Positions 1 to 10,484 of a DNA stretch of 37,120 nt are shown piece after piece. Made by a program: the position numbers and the translations under genes. Numbering within the stretch: the stretch's first letter is position 1; every line of letters begins with the position of its first letter. Origin of the DNA: Apostichopus parvimensis. Its lineage: Eukaryota; Echinodermata; Holothuroidea; Aspidochirotida; Stichopodidae. The notes beneath the pieces are model-generated. The model saw nothing but the letters and a program-made list of their open reading frames with translations, ran no database searches and was not told the DNA's origin. The stretch covers positions 2,387 through 39,506 of the forward strand of contig KN889736.1 in NCBI GenBank assembly GCA_000934455.1, in the 5' to 3' direction.

Positions 1-138
1 TTTGGTTTGAGGATGAGATATTGGCTTAAACACGTTCTCTTCCGAGACGATATCCCTAATTCCGAGGGATGAGGAAGTACGATTAAATTTAATAATCCCG
101 CACCGAACGGTTTGGCGGCATTCTTCTTCTTCTTCTTT
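1..138 (-). CDS. Candidate coding exon, partial at left window edge (minus strand)
   Basis: On the minus strand this block is open for 46 codons in one frame and runs off the window edge. It begins after an acceptor-like TAATAG at 139-143. The peptide starts with lysine and five glutamates encoded by a (GAA)n run, followed by a basic, cysteine-containing stretch (CRQTVRCGIIKFNR) and ends near ENVFKPISHPQ. CpG density is high here (about nine in the first 115 bases), unlike the surrounding AT-rich DNA, which favours exonic sequence. The frame is phase 0 at the acceptor and matches the phase-0 donor of the block at 281-389. The weak point is the poor polypyrimidine tract. No family is recognised and the function is unknown. 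It could still be a chance reading frame. Confidence 0.35.
119..137. repeat. (TTC)n / (GAA)n microsatellite
   Basis: About six TTC triplets on the plus strand. If the minus-strand exon at 1-138 is real, the run encodes its glutamate tract. Confidence 0.8.
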
Positions 139-280
139 CTATTATTAGCCAAAAGTCACAAATTTGAAGCGGACCAAAATGCTCAAACTCTGCAGTAAAA
201 TACTCTGTTCTTTGTGATCTTCGTTTGGCTGGAAGTGGATTAATTAATTGTTTAAATAAGTAGCCTAAGCGTGCACTTAC
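139..280 (-). other. Putative 142-base intron (minus strand)
   Basis: On the minus strand this segment starts with the consensus donor GTAAGT (plus positions 275-280) and ends in TAATAG (139-143). It is more AT-rich than the two blocks it separates. It is inferred as an intron because removing it joins two open blocks in phase 0. Read unspliced, the frame instead continues to a stop at about position 89. Confidence 0.3.
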
Positions 281-389
281 TGTTGAAGAATGGCAGTACG
301 TGGCAGTACCTTCCAAAATTCTCTTCACAACTTTCACTTTCCCGAGAGATCTGAAATCTTTCAGGCAGTGGTCACACAATGCTGATAAC
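281..389 (-). CDS. Candidate internal coding exon with CxxC motif (minus strand)
   Basis: On the minus strand a pyrimidine-rich acceptor ending in TTGTTACAG (plus positions 390-398) is followed by one base and 36 open codons, then a consensus GTAAGT donor at 275-280. The peptide reads LSALCDHCLKDFRSLGKVKV, then a basic VVKRILEG segment and YCHSST. It carries a Cys-x2-Cys pair and a further cysteine, which might bind metal, but no named zinc-finger family fits. The exon enters with one base completing a codon and leaves in phase 0, in frame with the block at 1-138. An alternative donor at 304-309 (GTACTG) would shorten it to 80 bases and change the exit phase. The gene is not recognised. Upstream exons would lie at higher coordinates, possibly the CpG-rich block near 15 kb, but a direct join to that block does not keep its ATG frame. 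Confidence 0.38.
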
Positions 390-3300
390 CTGTAACAACA
401 ATTAGTCAAAAGAAAAGAAATATGGTTCATTCCTTATTGAATTTATTGACAATGCACAAAGAACAATTTATAATAAAAGCAATCCTTTCACTTAATTGAA
501 TTAATGCCTCACTTTAAAAAAGAGCTGAAGACATGTTATACAAACAAACTCAACCCACAAGAAAATTCACACTAATCTTACCCACAAAAACATGAACATT
601 ATTAACAAAGAACAGAGCTAGGGTCTCACAAGAATGGAGAAACAAGAAATGCATTGTCTGATATATTCTAATGATTGAAAACAGTTCCTGGAGGTCATGA
701 CCTTCATACATCATAGCAATTTTTAAGTAGCCAGAAAGTCAACAGGCATAGTCATTCTTTGCCACATCTTCTACATGTAACATCATGCTGTTGCCAAAGA
801 TTTTTCTAAGTTTAACCCAATGTTGTTGAGGGATAAGAAGGTGTTTACACTTAAGTGTGGACCATCCTATCAAACTTTATGAAGTTTATCCAAGCTTTAC
901 TTGTTGAGTCTTTGTGTATGACAAGGTTTTCTGACTCATGAGTTCCACAGAAATCAGTATGGCTTCTTATATGAGTTCACTAAGGTGGAGCTACATACTT
1001 TACCATGCCTGCACCAGGTATGAAGTTTATCCAAATTTTCCTATTGAAGTAATCACATTTCCAAGTCTTTTAGATTCTGACCTCCACTATCCTACACTGA
1101 TTTTTGTTTTTTTAGGATCCTCAAAAACAAAAGGTTTATTGCACTCCAGGAATGTGGAACATGTGCATGCAATGAGTGTACGAAATTGGCAACTTTGACC
1201 TCTGCCACTTTCCCATAAACTTCTTGTACTGTACTCATGAAGTGGGATCTAAGCACCAAAGGATGAAATTTCATTTTGATATGTTCAAGAGGAACATAAC
1301 TAAGCAATATGGTTAAGTTTGCAGTCTATTCCTATGTACCGTTTTTGAGATATTGACAGTTGAAGTTATCTGATATTGTACCAAAAGTGAACTTGAAGCA
1401 AACAGTTGTGATGTACATAATCGTTAGCATTATAATAAGCAATGCATTCAATTAGAATGATCTGTACTTTTGTACTTTGAACCTTGATTGCCATCTGTAT
1501 CTTATCTTGATAATAGTCAAGTATAGCATATAGCTATAGCTAATAAAGTGTGGATTTGTATACTTTGACGGTATAAAGACCATAATATACATGTGCAATC
1601 AACTACATACAGTGAATTCAAATGATGAAACCGTTACACGTATTCAATCTACGTACTGTAGGACAATGGAGCATAGAAACAGAGGTGGTTTGGTAAAAGA
1701 ACCTACAATTGAAAAGCTTTTCTTTTAGTAAAAAAAATTAGCTAAATGTCTTCCTACTACATACATTTTTCTCTTAACAGATAAATGTAGAGAATGAATG
1801 TTCTTAATTTTGGCTTGGAATGGATATACAGGACTCATATGTGGATCTCAGCTGGCCTCAATCATATATAGCCCTGCTCTTACTGCTAAAGAGCTCCCTT
1901 AAAAACACAAAAGAAGATTTGGGCTTGATCAGATGTGAAACTTATCTCCCAAACCATTGCCAATATCAAGTCAAGAAAACCTAACATGTTTACAGAGTAA
2001 AAACAATCCAGCCATGATACAGCACGTACTAGTGGGGAGAGGGTAGGTAACAGATTACATTCACTTTAATCCTAATTTATCTGTTTTTTATCACAAAATC
2101 AACTCTCCATCGTACTGCTATCCTGAGAAATGTACCTCAATATTCACATTCTAGTAATAGCAGCAGCTTTTACTTATTTCCCTGCTTATACTTTTTCAAC
2201 CTGTCAGATAAATTTACTCAAGCAGTACCAGTAGCTGCCATAATGCATCAAAATTGGCTTGCTTTTCAAAATGATTCAGTATAGAATTGACAATCATCTA
2301 TGTTTCATACAGGGATTCATAATTAAGAGCCAGCGTAGCCTACTGTATGCAGCAGAAACCATTAAATACCTGTTAGTATACATATCCCAGTTTAATATAA
2401 TGCATTAAATACAGTCCATATACCAGATACTGTACAAATCTATTACTGACAGAGAATGCTTGCTTACCATACAATATAATAATATATACTGTACTACACA
2501 CAAAACACACAGACTTAATTGTTGTTGTTCATACAAACCAGCATATTTCAAAGCCTATACAGTAGCTAAGTAACTGTATACAAGTGAAACACTAAAATTA
2601 GCAATAACTGAACTTAATAAGACTGCTCTCAAAATCAAAATTGGACTTATATACAATTTAATTCGTTTGAAAGTGGTCGGCCACTTAAACTTTACAACGT
2701 CATAAATTAATCTGTTAATATTGATGCATAATAATTTTCAGCTGTCAACTACTCTAAACTACTCTCCTGTTAAAATTTGTATCCCTATAATAAGAACTAA
2801 AGGCTGTACCAAATACTATAAAACTGAACACTTAAGTAACTCAATCTCTTTATAATTATTAAAACTCCCAAACTCTATAAATTAACTTCTCTCTATATAT
2901 AAGCTTATTACTCATTTTCTTGCCATATACCGAGAACTGGGGATATTTACTCCAAACTATAAATAGTGTCTTTGCTTCGTTGAGTTCACAACAACAAAAA
3001 CACTACACAGAGGAGTCACAGTTGAAGGGAGATTCATAAAAGTCCTTTTTAAAATTTTAATGATGTACAAAAACCTCAGCGACAACGACGACGCCAGACA
3101 AAGGCAGAGATGGAAGTGAAATGACAGAACCGATTCAACTCTGATAAAGAACAGAGTAAAGGGTAAAATAAATGCCATTGATAACCAAAAACAGGACTGG
3201 CAGGAGTTTTGCTCTTTATTGGAGATAAGAAAAACCTATTTGGTAATCGTTGAACAGCTGCTTTTAGAGCTTGCCCGCCACATTTGTGTAGCTTACAATA

Positions 3301-5422
3301 TTACTAAACCTGCTGGGTTTATTAATTAGACTAGAGTTACGATTAATCAAACTCAGATAATAACCTTCTCGGGGCCTTTTTTTTTACCACCCGAGCCTTA
3401 ATCAGCATCGAACATCTAAGTAATTAAACAAATATCTGGCCCACACTGTACAGTAAACACCTGTAACAGGGAGGGGGGGGGATTTTAAAGTTCCATTTTC
3501 TTCTCAAACCTTTCCTTCTTCATTCAAGATGAGCATTGAGACAGTATTAAGTTTATGACCTGCAATGATAAGTGAGACTGTAGTCTGTAGATATCATATC
3601 CAGTTGATAACTGTACAAAACTTAACATTAATTATAAGCAGCTTCCGAATTCATAGTGTGGCCAAATTAACATATCCCACATGTAGCCCATGCAAGTAAT
3701 GTCACTTCCAACCTATCTATTTATTGTGTGTCTACTGCTTAACACAAAATTCAAGGAGATTTTTAGGATTTAAAAAAAAGTACAGTATAAATGCATACTG
3801 CTTTTGATAGATATCTGGCAAAATTTTGCGGTACACATACAAACTGTTTGCACAATTGATTATATTTCACAGCGATAATGAAAAGTAGACAACACTTTTT
3901 GGATTTTACTTTATCTGTGAACGTATTCACGATACGCACTAAATCCAATCGTTCCAATTTATATTTATTCCAATGATAGTGGTTTTTTCACAGCATGAAA
4001 CAACACATGTAGCACTGGCCTAATAAGATTTCACTGCCGGTTCGAACTCTGAACAATGTGGCTTAATTCAATTGTATCTATATGATTCTCTCAACTTAAC
4101 GAGAGAGCAAGGTCGTTTGTAGATTTCTCTATGTGGATAGTGAAATATTTCACACACAGGTAGGTACAGTAGTCCAGAAATTATAAATAATACCCTTAAA
4201 GCACCAAATGAAGTTAGAATAATTAATTCAAGAAAATGTCAACAAAGGAAGCATAATCTGAAGCATGTCAATTTCCTGAGTGTCAGAAAAGTTTTAATTA
4301 ATATTTATATTTTTCAAGAGTTTAATTTCTTGTGATATTAAAACAATGAGTTTTGTCTGTGGAGCAAAGGCCACCTTTTCAGTATGACTAAGTAATATGT
4401 GTATTAAAGCTGCATGGTTACTATGTACCTTACTGTGGCAACTTATGACCAGAAGTTAATCATTAAAGAAACTAGTAATTGTTAAAACGCCTTAAAATGA
4501 ACTATAGAAGTGATTGACATATATATGTCTACAGTTGAGTAGTATGAGTCAACTTTCAAGTAAACATACTTTAAGAACAATGAAATGATATTTAGTAATT
4601 TCCCCATAAATGATAAACTTGCAAAGATATATTAGGCTCATATTTTCAGTATTGAACTATCAAACAACGTCCACAAAATATTGTAGGATGGAGAGCTAGT
4701 CACAGGTTTAATATCAGAGGAATCAGCCCTGCATGTATTCAGATCGAAACAATCAATACAAAACCAAATATACTTTTTACGAAACAGAACAGCTTCACTG
4801 GTTTCAGTTTCATATAATTTCCTCATCTATGATGTCTTGCTGCTTAGATGAACAATAAAAATGTATATATAGATGTCCTGCTAAGCCAAGAAGAATTTTA
4901 CCATTTTAGCCACCTGCTAAAAATTGCAAATGCTTAAAATAAATCTATTCACTAAAATGAACTTTTCACAGACCTTATTATTTAATTTCCTGAACTACAC
5001 ATGTTTGTTACTGTACAGGCTTGTGAGAGCTAGCTAGCTGCAGTCCAGTAGCATTTATTTTATTAATATTAAACTACTACAGGGCTAATGCAGGGTACAC
5101 ATAGATCTATCATACAGAGTTTTTTGACACAAGGATGGTTAACAGACTTTACACTGAATCATGTGCTGATGTTCTTATGTACATGAAAAATGTAATGCGA
5201 CTTGTGTCTTTTCTTCTACGACAGTTGGCAAACAACAAAATGCACTGACACTTAACCAGTAGATAACCCTGAATTTCTAGGCCAGTGAGATGTACATAAA
5301 ATGTGAGGAAACATCTATAGAAAGAAATAGCTAATATATGTACTCTAGAAAAGTTACACATATACATTTCAATTGGCATTAGTTTCACTTTTGATGCCAA
5401 CCGTTTGTAGATCATGATGATT
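390..5422. other. Gene-free AT-rich stretch, probably intronic or intergenic
   Basis: Reading frames here are short and have no convincing splice signals. The stretch contains a palindromic AGGTCA element (692-703), a weak diverged duplication (about 861-905 and 1001-1050, sharing TATGAAGTTTATCCAA) and a G9 run (3473-3481). There are many TACTGTA/TACAGTA words. A CpG-containing segment near 3070-3110 was examined but supports no exon. Confidence 0.5.
692..703. promoter_or_regulatory. Palindromic AGGTCA half-sites without spacer (TREpal-like)
   Basis: AGGTCATGACCT is a perfect 12-bp palindrome made of two inverted AGGTCA half-sites with no spacer. This is the core of the classical palindromic thyroid hormone or retinoid receptor element. 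The match is exact, but function is only inferred and there is no adjacent promoter or exon. Confidence 0.35.
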
Positions 5423-5866
5423 GACACTTATGAAAGGCACTATAAACTAAATGTTTATTGCTAATTAAGAGGAATTAGTTGAAACGATTGAAGGCGAAGA
5501 GAGAAACTAAATTTCTTAAAACACAGTAAATTGAAACTGATGAAAGGCAAGTGCTGTAAACTAATTTAAGTTATTAATGTGAATTAAGAGGAAGTTTTAA
5601 GGATTGAAGGAGAAACAAGAAACTATACTTCTTAAAACACAGTAAATTGAAACTGATGAAAGGCACTATAAACTAAATGTTAATTGCTAATTAAGAGGAA
5701 GTTGAAAGGATTGAAGGCGAAGAGAGAAACTATACTTCTTAAAACACAGTATATTGAAACTGATGAAAGGCACTATAAACTAATTTATGTTAATTTGAAT
5801 TAAGAAGAAGTTGTAAGGATTGAAAGAGAAAAAAGAAACTATACTTCTTAAAACACAACACAGTAT
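5423..5866. repeat. Minisatellite of four ~110-bp units with alternating A-B-A-B order
   Basis: Four tandem units run at 5423-5532, 5533-5648, 5649-5755 and 5756-5866. Each begins near GAAACTGATGAAAGGCA (degraded in unit 1) and closes near ACTTCTTAAAACACAG. Units 1 and 3 share ATTGCTAATTAAGAGGAA and GGCGAAGAGAGAAACTA. Units 2 and 4 share a TAATTTAxGTTA segment and GTxxTAAGGATTGAA. The array therefore looks like two copies of a ~220-bp dimer rather than four equal monomers. No coding potential is evident. Confidence 0.9.
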
Positions 5867-5987
5867 GCAATAACTTTGATATGTTAGTAAATATTGAACA
5901 AAATTAGACAACTACAAGAATGAAATATAATACACCAGGCAATGAGAAATTTACTTAATTGTCCCAGTAGCATGAGCTCCCTGCACA

Positions 5988-6017
5988 TTCATACATACAT
6001 ACACACATACATACATG
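5988..6017. repeat. (CATA)n microsatellite, interrupted
   Basis: ATACATACATACACACATAC-type repeat. The preceding CATGAGCTCCCTGC resembles the 3' end of the SINE at 26388-26633 (CGTGAGTTCCTGC), so this may be a 5'-truncated copy, but the match is too short to be sure. Confidence 0.75.
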
Positions 6018-6381
6018 TTTTACTTAGTCTTATATCTTTACAGTTAGTATTCAGCTTTGTCCTCACATATCAATTCCATGCACACAGACACACAAATACA
6101 ACACCTGGAGTTTTTTTTTATTCATATTTTCATTTTGATGATCAATCTTCCTGACTTTCTCACTATTTTCAACACCGCTTTAAGCAGATGGGAATACTCA
6201 CAGCTAAAGCAGTACATATAAGGTGCTATGCATACTGAATGGAGTTATACGGTTGACTAGAATCGAACAATGGGTTATCAGTACATGTAACAATAAGGTA
6301 AACACACGCACATGCCTATCACCACACAATGCAATATATAATACTCTTGTCCTACATGTAGGTTGAAGTGCACAGTCATAT

Positions 6382-6397
6382 ATGCATGCATGCATGC
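6382..6397. repeat. (ATGC)4 palindromic microsatellite
   Basis: Four ATGC units, alternating purine and pyrimidine and fully self-complementary. Confidence 0.8.
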
Positions 6398-6906
6398 TAT
6401 AAAACAAATTTTACATAGCAGCTGGTCCAATACAGGATTCGTTTTATTGTACAATACGGCTGAATGACTGGTATAATGATACAGCCAACCCTTATAGGGT
6501 AATTTCATATCTAAGGGAGCAATATATCCAGACATAAGATGAATTGATGTTCAATACAATGACATACAATGATGCTAATGAAGGTAATAGGAACATATTA
6601 ACAGGCAAAGAGAGAGACTTGGATAGCAGATCAGAGGTTACAGGAAGCCAGTTCATGTTATCTCAATTGTAAAACAATGCACTAGGTACTTCATATAATC
6701 ATGTTGGCTTATAGCGATAGTTCTGGGGCCTCTTTGCCAAATTCATCAGATACTCGCTTAGGTTCGCCCCAATATATTAGAGAAATACTGAAACTGGAGA
6801 AATGTCTCTGCTGTTCAATTTGTGGTTTTATTGATGCCAAGCAAATGATACATGTACATCTTCACAGATAATAAGGTAATTAGGCATAGATACATTGTAA
6901 TGTAGC

Positions 6907-6944
6907 TCTTGGATCAGGTATTAATTCTTGGATCAGGTATTAAG
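6907..6944. repeat. 19-bp direct tandem duplication
   Basis: TCTTGGATCAGGTATTAA occurs twice in tandem, with units at 6907-6925 and 6926-6944 that differ only at the last base. Confidence 0.85.
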
Positions 6945-7859
6945 CTGCCAGAAGTGATCATGTCCCTCTAGATAATGCAAAAGAAAACCATTTTGTTTTG
7001 TCTGCTTCTTGAACATTTAATTGCAAATTAATCTTCCGACTATGTACAATCTGGACTCTATCTGTCATCAGTAAGGCGTTACTGACACATTCTTTGATTT
7101 CACAGTAACGTGCATTCCGTGGTTAGTTATTACCTTCTGACTGTGTTAAGTATATGGTTACTATACTCCTTTAAATGACATACCCTGCACGGATGGGAAG
7201 ATTTAAATTCACAAGTCAAGGTAAAATGATTTACACAAGGGTCACCACTTCTTTGACAGCTTCAAATACCGAGTCCATTTTCTCTTTTAAAATTTCCTAA
7301 CTGGAATGCTACTGTACCTACAGAGACAAGTCTACATACCAGAGTTGTATTTATACCAGAGTGTATGAAAGTCGACAAGAAAGTAATTGAAATCTATACA
7401 AACACTAGAAAGTTCAACATAAATAATAGTGAAAGGTTATGAATTCAAGAAGTAGATATTGGGTTGGAACCAAAGAACGGCTCAAGAGAGATATATTCCA
7501 ATTGTGTTTTATCCTCAGCAGAACGGCTCACGTACTGTACTGGAGAAATGTAAATCAGGGAGCTGGCTTTATTCCAATCAAAAATTTACATTTGGAATAG
7601 GGGCTTGCGTTTTTTTTTCTCTCTTCTGTGTTGTAACAACAACATATGAGTTGCCATCTTGCAGTACTGGTTAAGTTCATACTCGTCGGCCTCATGAATT
7701 TGTTCTCGTACCCATACAATCGTACTCTGGGTGTGAATGATAAGTACAAGCTGTACTTGCTATCTTGTAATCTTGTTTCGAGCCTTTATACTGGTACTCA
7801 TACCAAGATAAGGAATTCTACTCAAGTACTAATACTGACAATGTAGTACCCATATATAT

Positions 7860-7888
7860 TTTATAAATATATATATATTATTTATAAA
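7860..7888. repeat. AT-only inverted repeat
   Basis: TTTATAAATA at 7860-7869 and its exact reverse complement TATTTATAAA at 7879-7888 flank a nine-base AT spacer. It probably forms a cruciform or a DNA-unwinding tract. No gene is nearby. Confidence 0.7.
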
Positions 7889-10070
7889 TATCTACTTTCA
7901 TGTATTTATACTGGAGTTTTAATAAACTTGAAACTTGTACTCATACAACAAGTCTGATATATTGATACAGTTTGAGAGAAAATCAAGAGTTCTAAATGTG
8001 TCGTATTGTGACATAGAACAAGCACAGAGTTACGTTCAATGAATTCATGGATCACTTGTCAATGCTTCTCCTTGCCACCATCATCTTACCTCATATCTTC
8101 CATTCAGAAGATATGATACTTTCAAATTCAATTATCAAGTTTTGTACATATTTCTCTAAATAACATACTTTTTTGTATGCTAAGTATAGCCATAGGAAAA
8201 TATGATTAATCCTCAAATGTTTCAAACCACAATAGGTTCTACTTAAAAGGAACAAGTATATATTAAAGTGTGTGTAGGTATCAGAGGTGTCGATGGCCTG
8301 GTAGGTCCTAACCCTGGGACATGCATCACCAGGTCCCTTCTTACACTATTCATTTCTATGCTATTATTTATCCCATATTTTCTTGACTTCCCCAATATTT
8401 CCCTACAGGACCTCCTAATTGACCCAGGCCCCAGGGCTTTCATCCCCCTGACCCTCCTAAACCCCTAAGAAAATATATATAGTCTGTGAACAATGCTAAC
8501 ATTTACATGGGAAGTCATATAATTTCAGCAACAACAAATATATGGGCTAAATCAATTGTATATAGATTTTGTGTAACTGGAGAGATTAAAGGTTTGAATA
8601 CCACAAGCTTACTTGACATGATGTCTAGTAATGTTAAGAGAGTTACAATAACTAACAGGAATATTATACGTATATCATGAGTTCGTGACACAAAACAACT
8701 GTGCCTGACTTTAATGAACTTTCACCCACAAAAAAACAGCTACATGTGATTCTACTAAGAAAGTGAAAATCTGATATACAGTGGAAGCAGAACCCTGCTA
8801 AAGCAACCCATTCTAGTACTGGTAGATAATTCATCTCATGAAGGACTTTCAGTACTTGATGTTCAAGTATAGAACTGAATAGCTGCATTCTAGATTACAG
8901 TAATACTCCACCCACTCAAAAACAAAATTGTTTTGTCTTTTTGAAATCCATCTTAACCTTCTTGGAATAGCTTAAGTATGGGTATATATGTTCTTTTTGA
9001 TACCTGCAAAATCTATCTCATTCTATTGCAAGATGAAGGCAAAGACCATGAAGATATAACAGTGGGAGTGCATGTATAAGCTGGTCAAATCCTATTGTAA
9101 AATTAGCTCTGAGAAGATTAAAGGATTATTTTCACCCAGAGTCACAGCTCTAGATAAGAGCATTATCTGGCAGACATCCTTGCAAAAGACATACTGTACA
9201 ATGTAAGTATATCTCTATGTAAGTAGTAGTTTGTATTTGGTATGGTATAATACCCTACACTGTAGATGAGGAGTCTGCTAAGATTAATCCTGCCACATAC
9301 CTCCAGTAGAATTAGTGTGCCTTGAATATATGTATACATCACGTAGTGATCTAGAATATGTGTGGTACCGATGTATATACTTAACATAATGGATTTTTGA
9401 AAATCAAAGACTTCAAGCCCTATTCACATTGCATAATATCATATAAATACAATATATTTAGCAACATGAATGTCAATAAAACTGAAAGACAGGTTTTAAT
9501 TCAACATTATATGATATTCACATAATAAAAACACAAGTATGCAATCTCCATCCTACTTTATTAGACTGACGGCTACTATTATTAATTCATGAGCCTGCAA
9601 CATCCCCAGCTTTAAAGTTATAAATTTAATAATTTAATAAGTCTAGCTGTTTCTGCTCATGTTCTCCCCTGACTTTGATCTCTATAATCACTTTTTGTCT
9701 CCGGGATATTTTCAACCTTGAGAGTGAAATGTCACCCTGCACAAATAAACACAGTCTATGGTAAACTGTCAGAGCACAGGGGTGGATATATTCTTTAATT
9801 ACCATTCACAAAGGTGTATATAAAATGGGGACATTTGTAATTTAATCTATCGGAGGTGTTGGGATATCCCTGTCTGCCAGTTATTGTCTTGATTCTTGAG
9901 CACATATATCATCTATCTTGCCAATCTCACAGCCAAATACCTGACATTAATCCCTAACATCTCCTTCCAAACCAGTCAATCAATAAATTTCTGCTGGAAG
10001 GCACAGGAGCTGAAGACCAATGATGGATATAAATAAAAAGAGAAAAGCCAAGATAAGGATCTCTGGTCTA

Positions 10071-10088
10071 TGACCTGAAAGCAGGTCG
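10071..10088. promoter_or_regulatory. Everted nuclear-receptor half-sites, spacing 6 (ER6-like)
   Basis: TGACCT, six bases, then AGGTCG. This is the geometry of an ER6 element with one mismatch in the second half-site. It may be chance. Confidence 0.2.
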
Positions 10089-10469
10089 CAATTGTCATCA
10101 TGGTATCAATTCACACTCCCTGCTTTTCTTGAAATGGGATGATGCCATAGGCAAACCAACCAACTATTTCACTGCAGCTGAAGTTTAGTGACTATAGTAA
10201 CCAAAGAGTCGAAGAAATGATACAAATCTTTTTGTGAAGAGAAGAAAGTTTTTTGAGGGACGTCAGAGTCAGGGTTTCAAAGTTCCCTTCAGCTACTCAC
10301 TCAACCGAATGTAACTATATGCTCAATAGAAAGGAAATTGATAGCAAAAAAAATGTTTCAAGGGATGTAATAAAAAGTACCCCAGAATGGTCATTATACA
10401 CCGAAGAATGAACAGCAGGTAATGTGGAATCATTCAAAGTGGAAAGAAGACAAAAAAATCCGACTTTTT

Positions 10470-10484
10470 CCCCCCCCCCCCCCC
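10470..10484. repeat. Poly-C tract (C15)
   Basis: Fifteen consecutive cytosines following a short T-run. The length is prone to sequencing and replication error. Confidence 0.9.

Larger units (their letters stand above)
5867..10469. other. Gene-free AT-rich stretch
   Basis: No supported gene. Besides the repeats listed separately, it contains an AT-only inverted repeat (7860-7888), a short glycine-repeat-like frame (about 8277-8320) judged too weak to call, a polyadenylation-type AATAAA near 7920 without an associated exon, and an everted AGGTCA pair at 10071-10088. Confidence 0.45.

Noticed and set aside
4039..4049. GGTTCGAACTC, a near-perfect Pol III B box
   Set aside because: No convincing A box at the right distance and no acceptor or T-stem pairing, so no tRNA or SINE was called.
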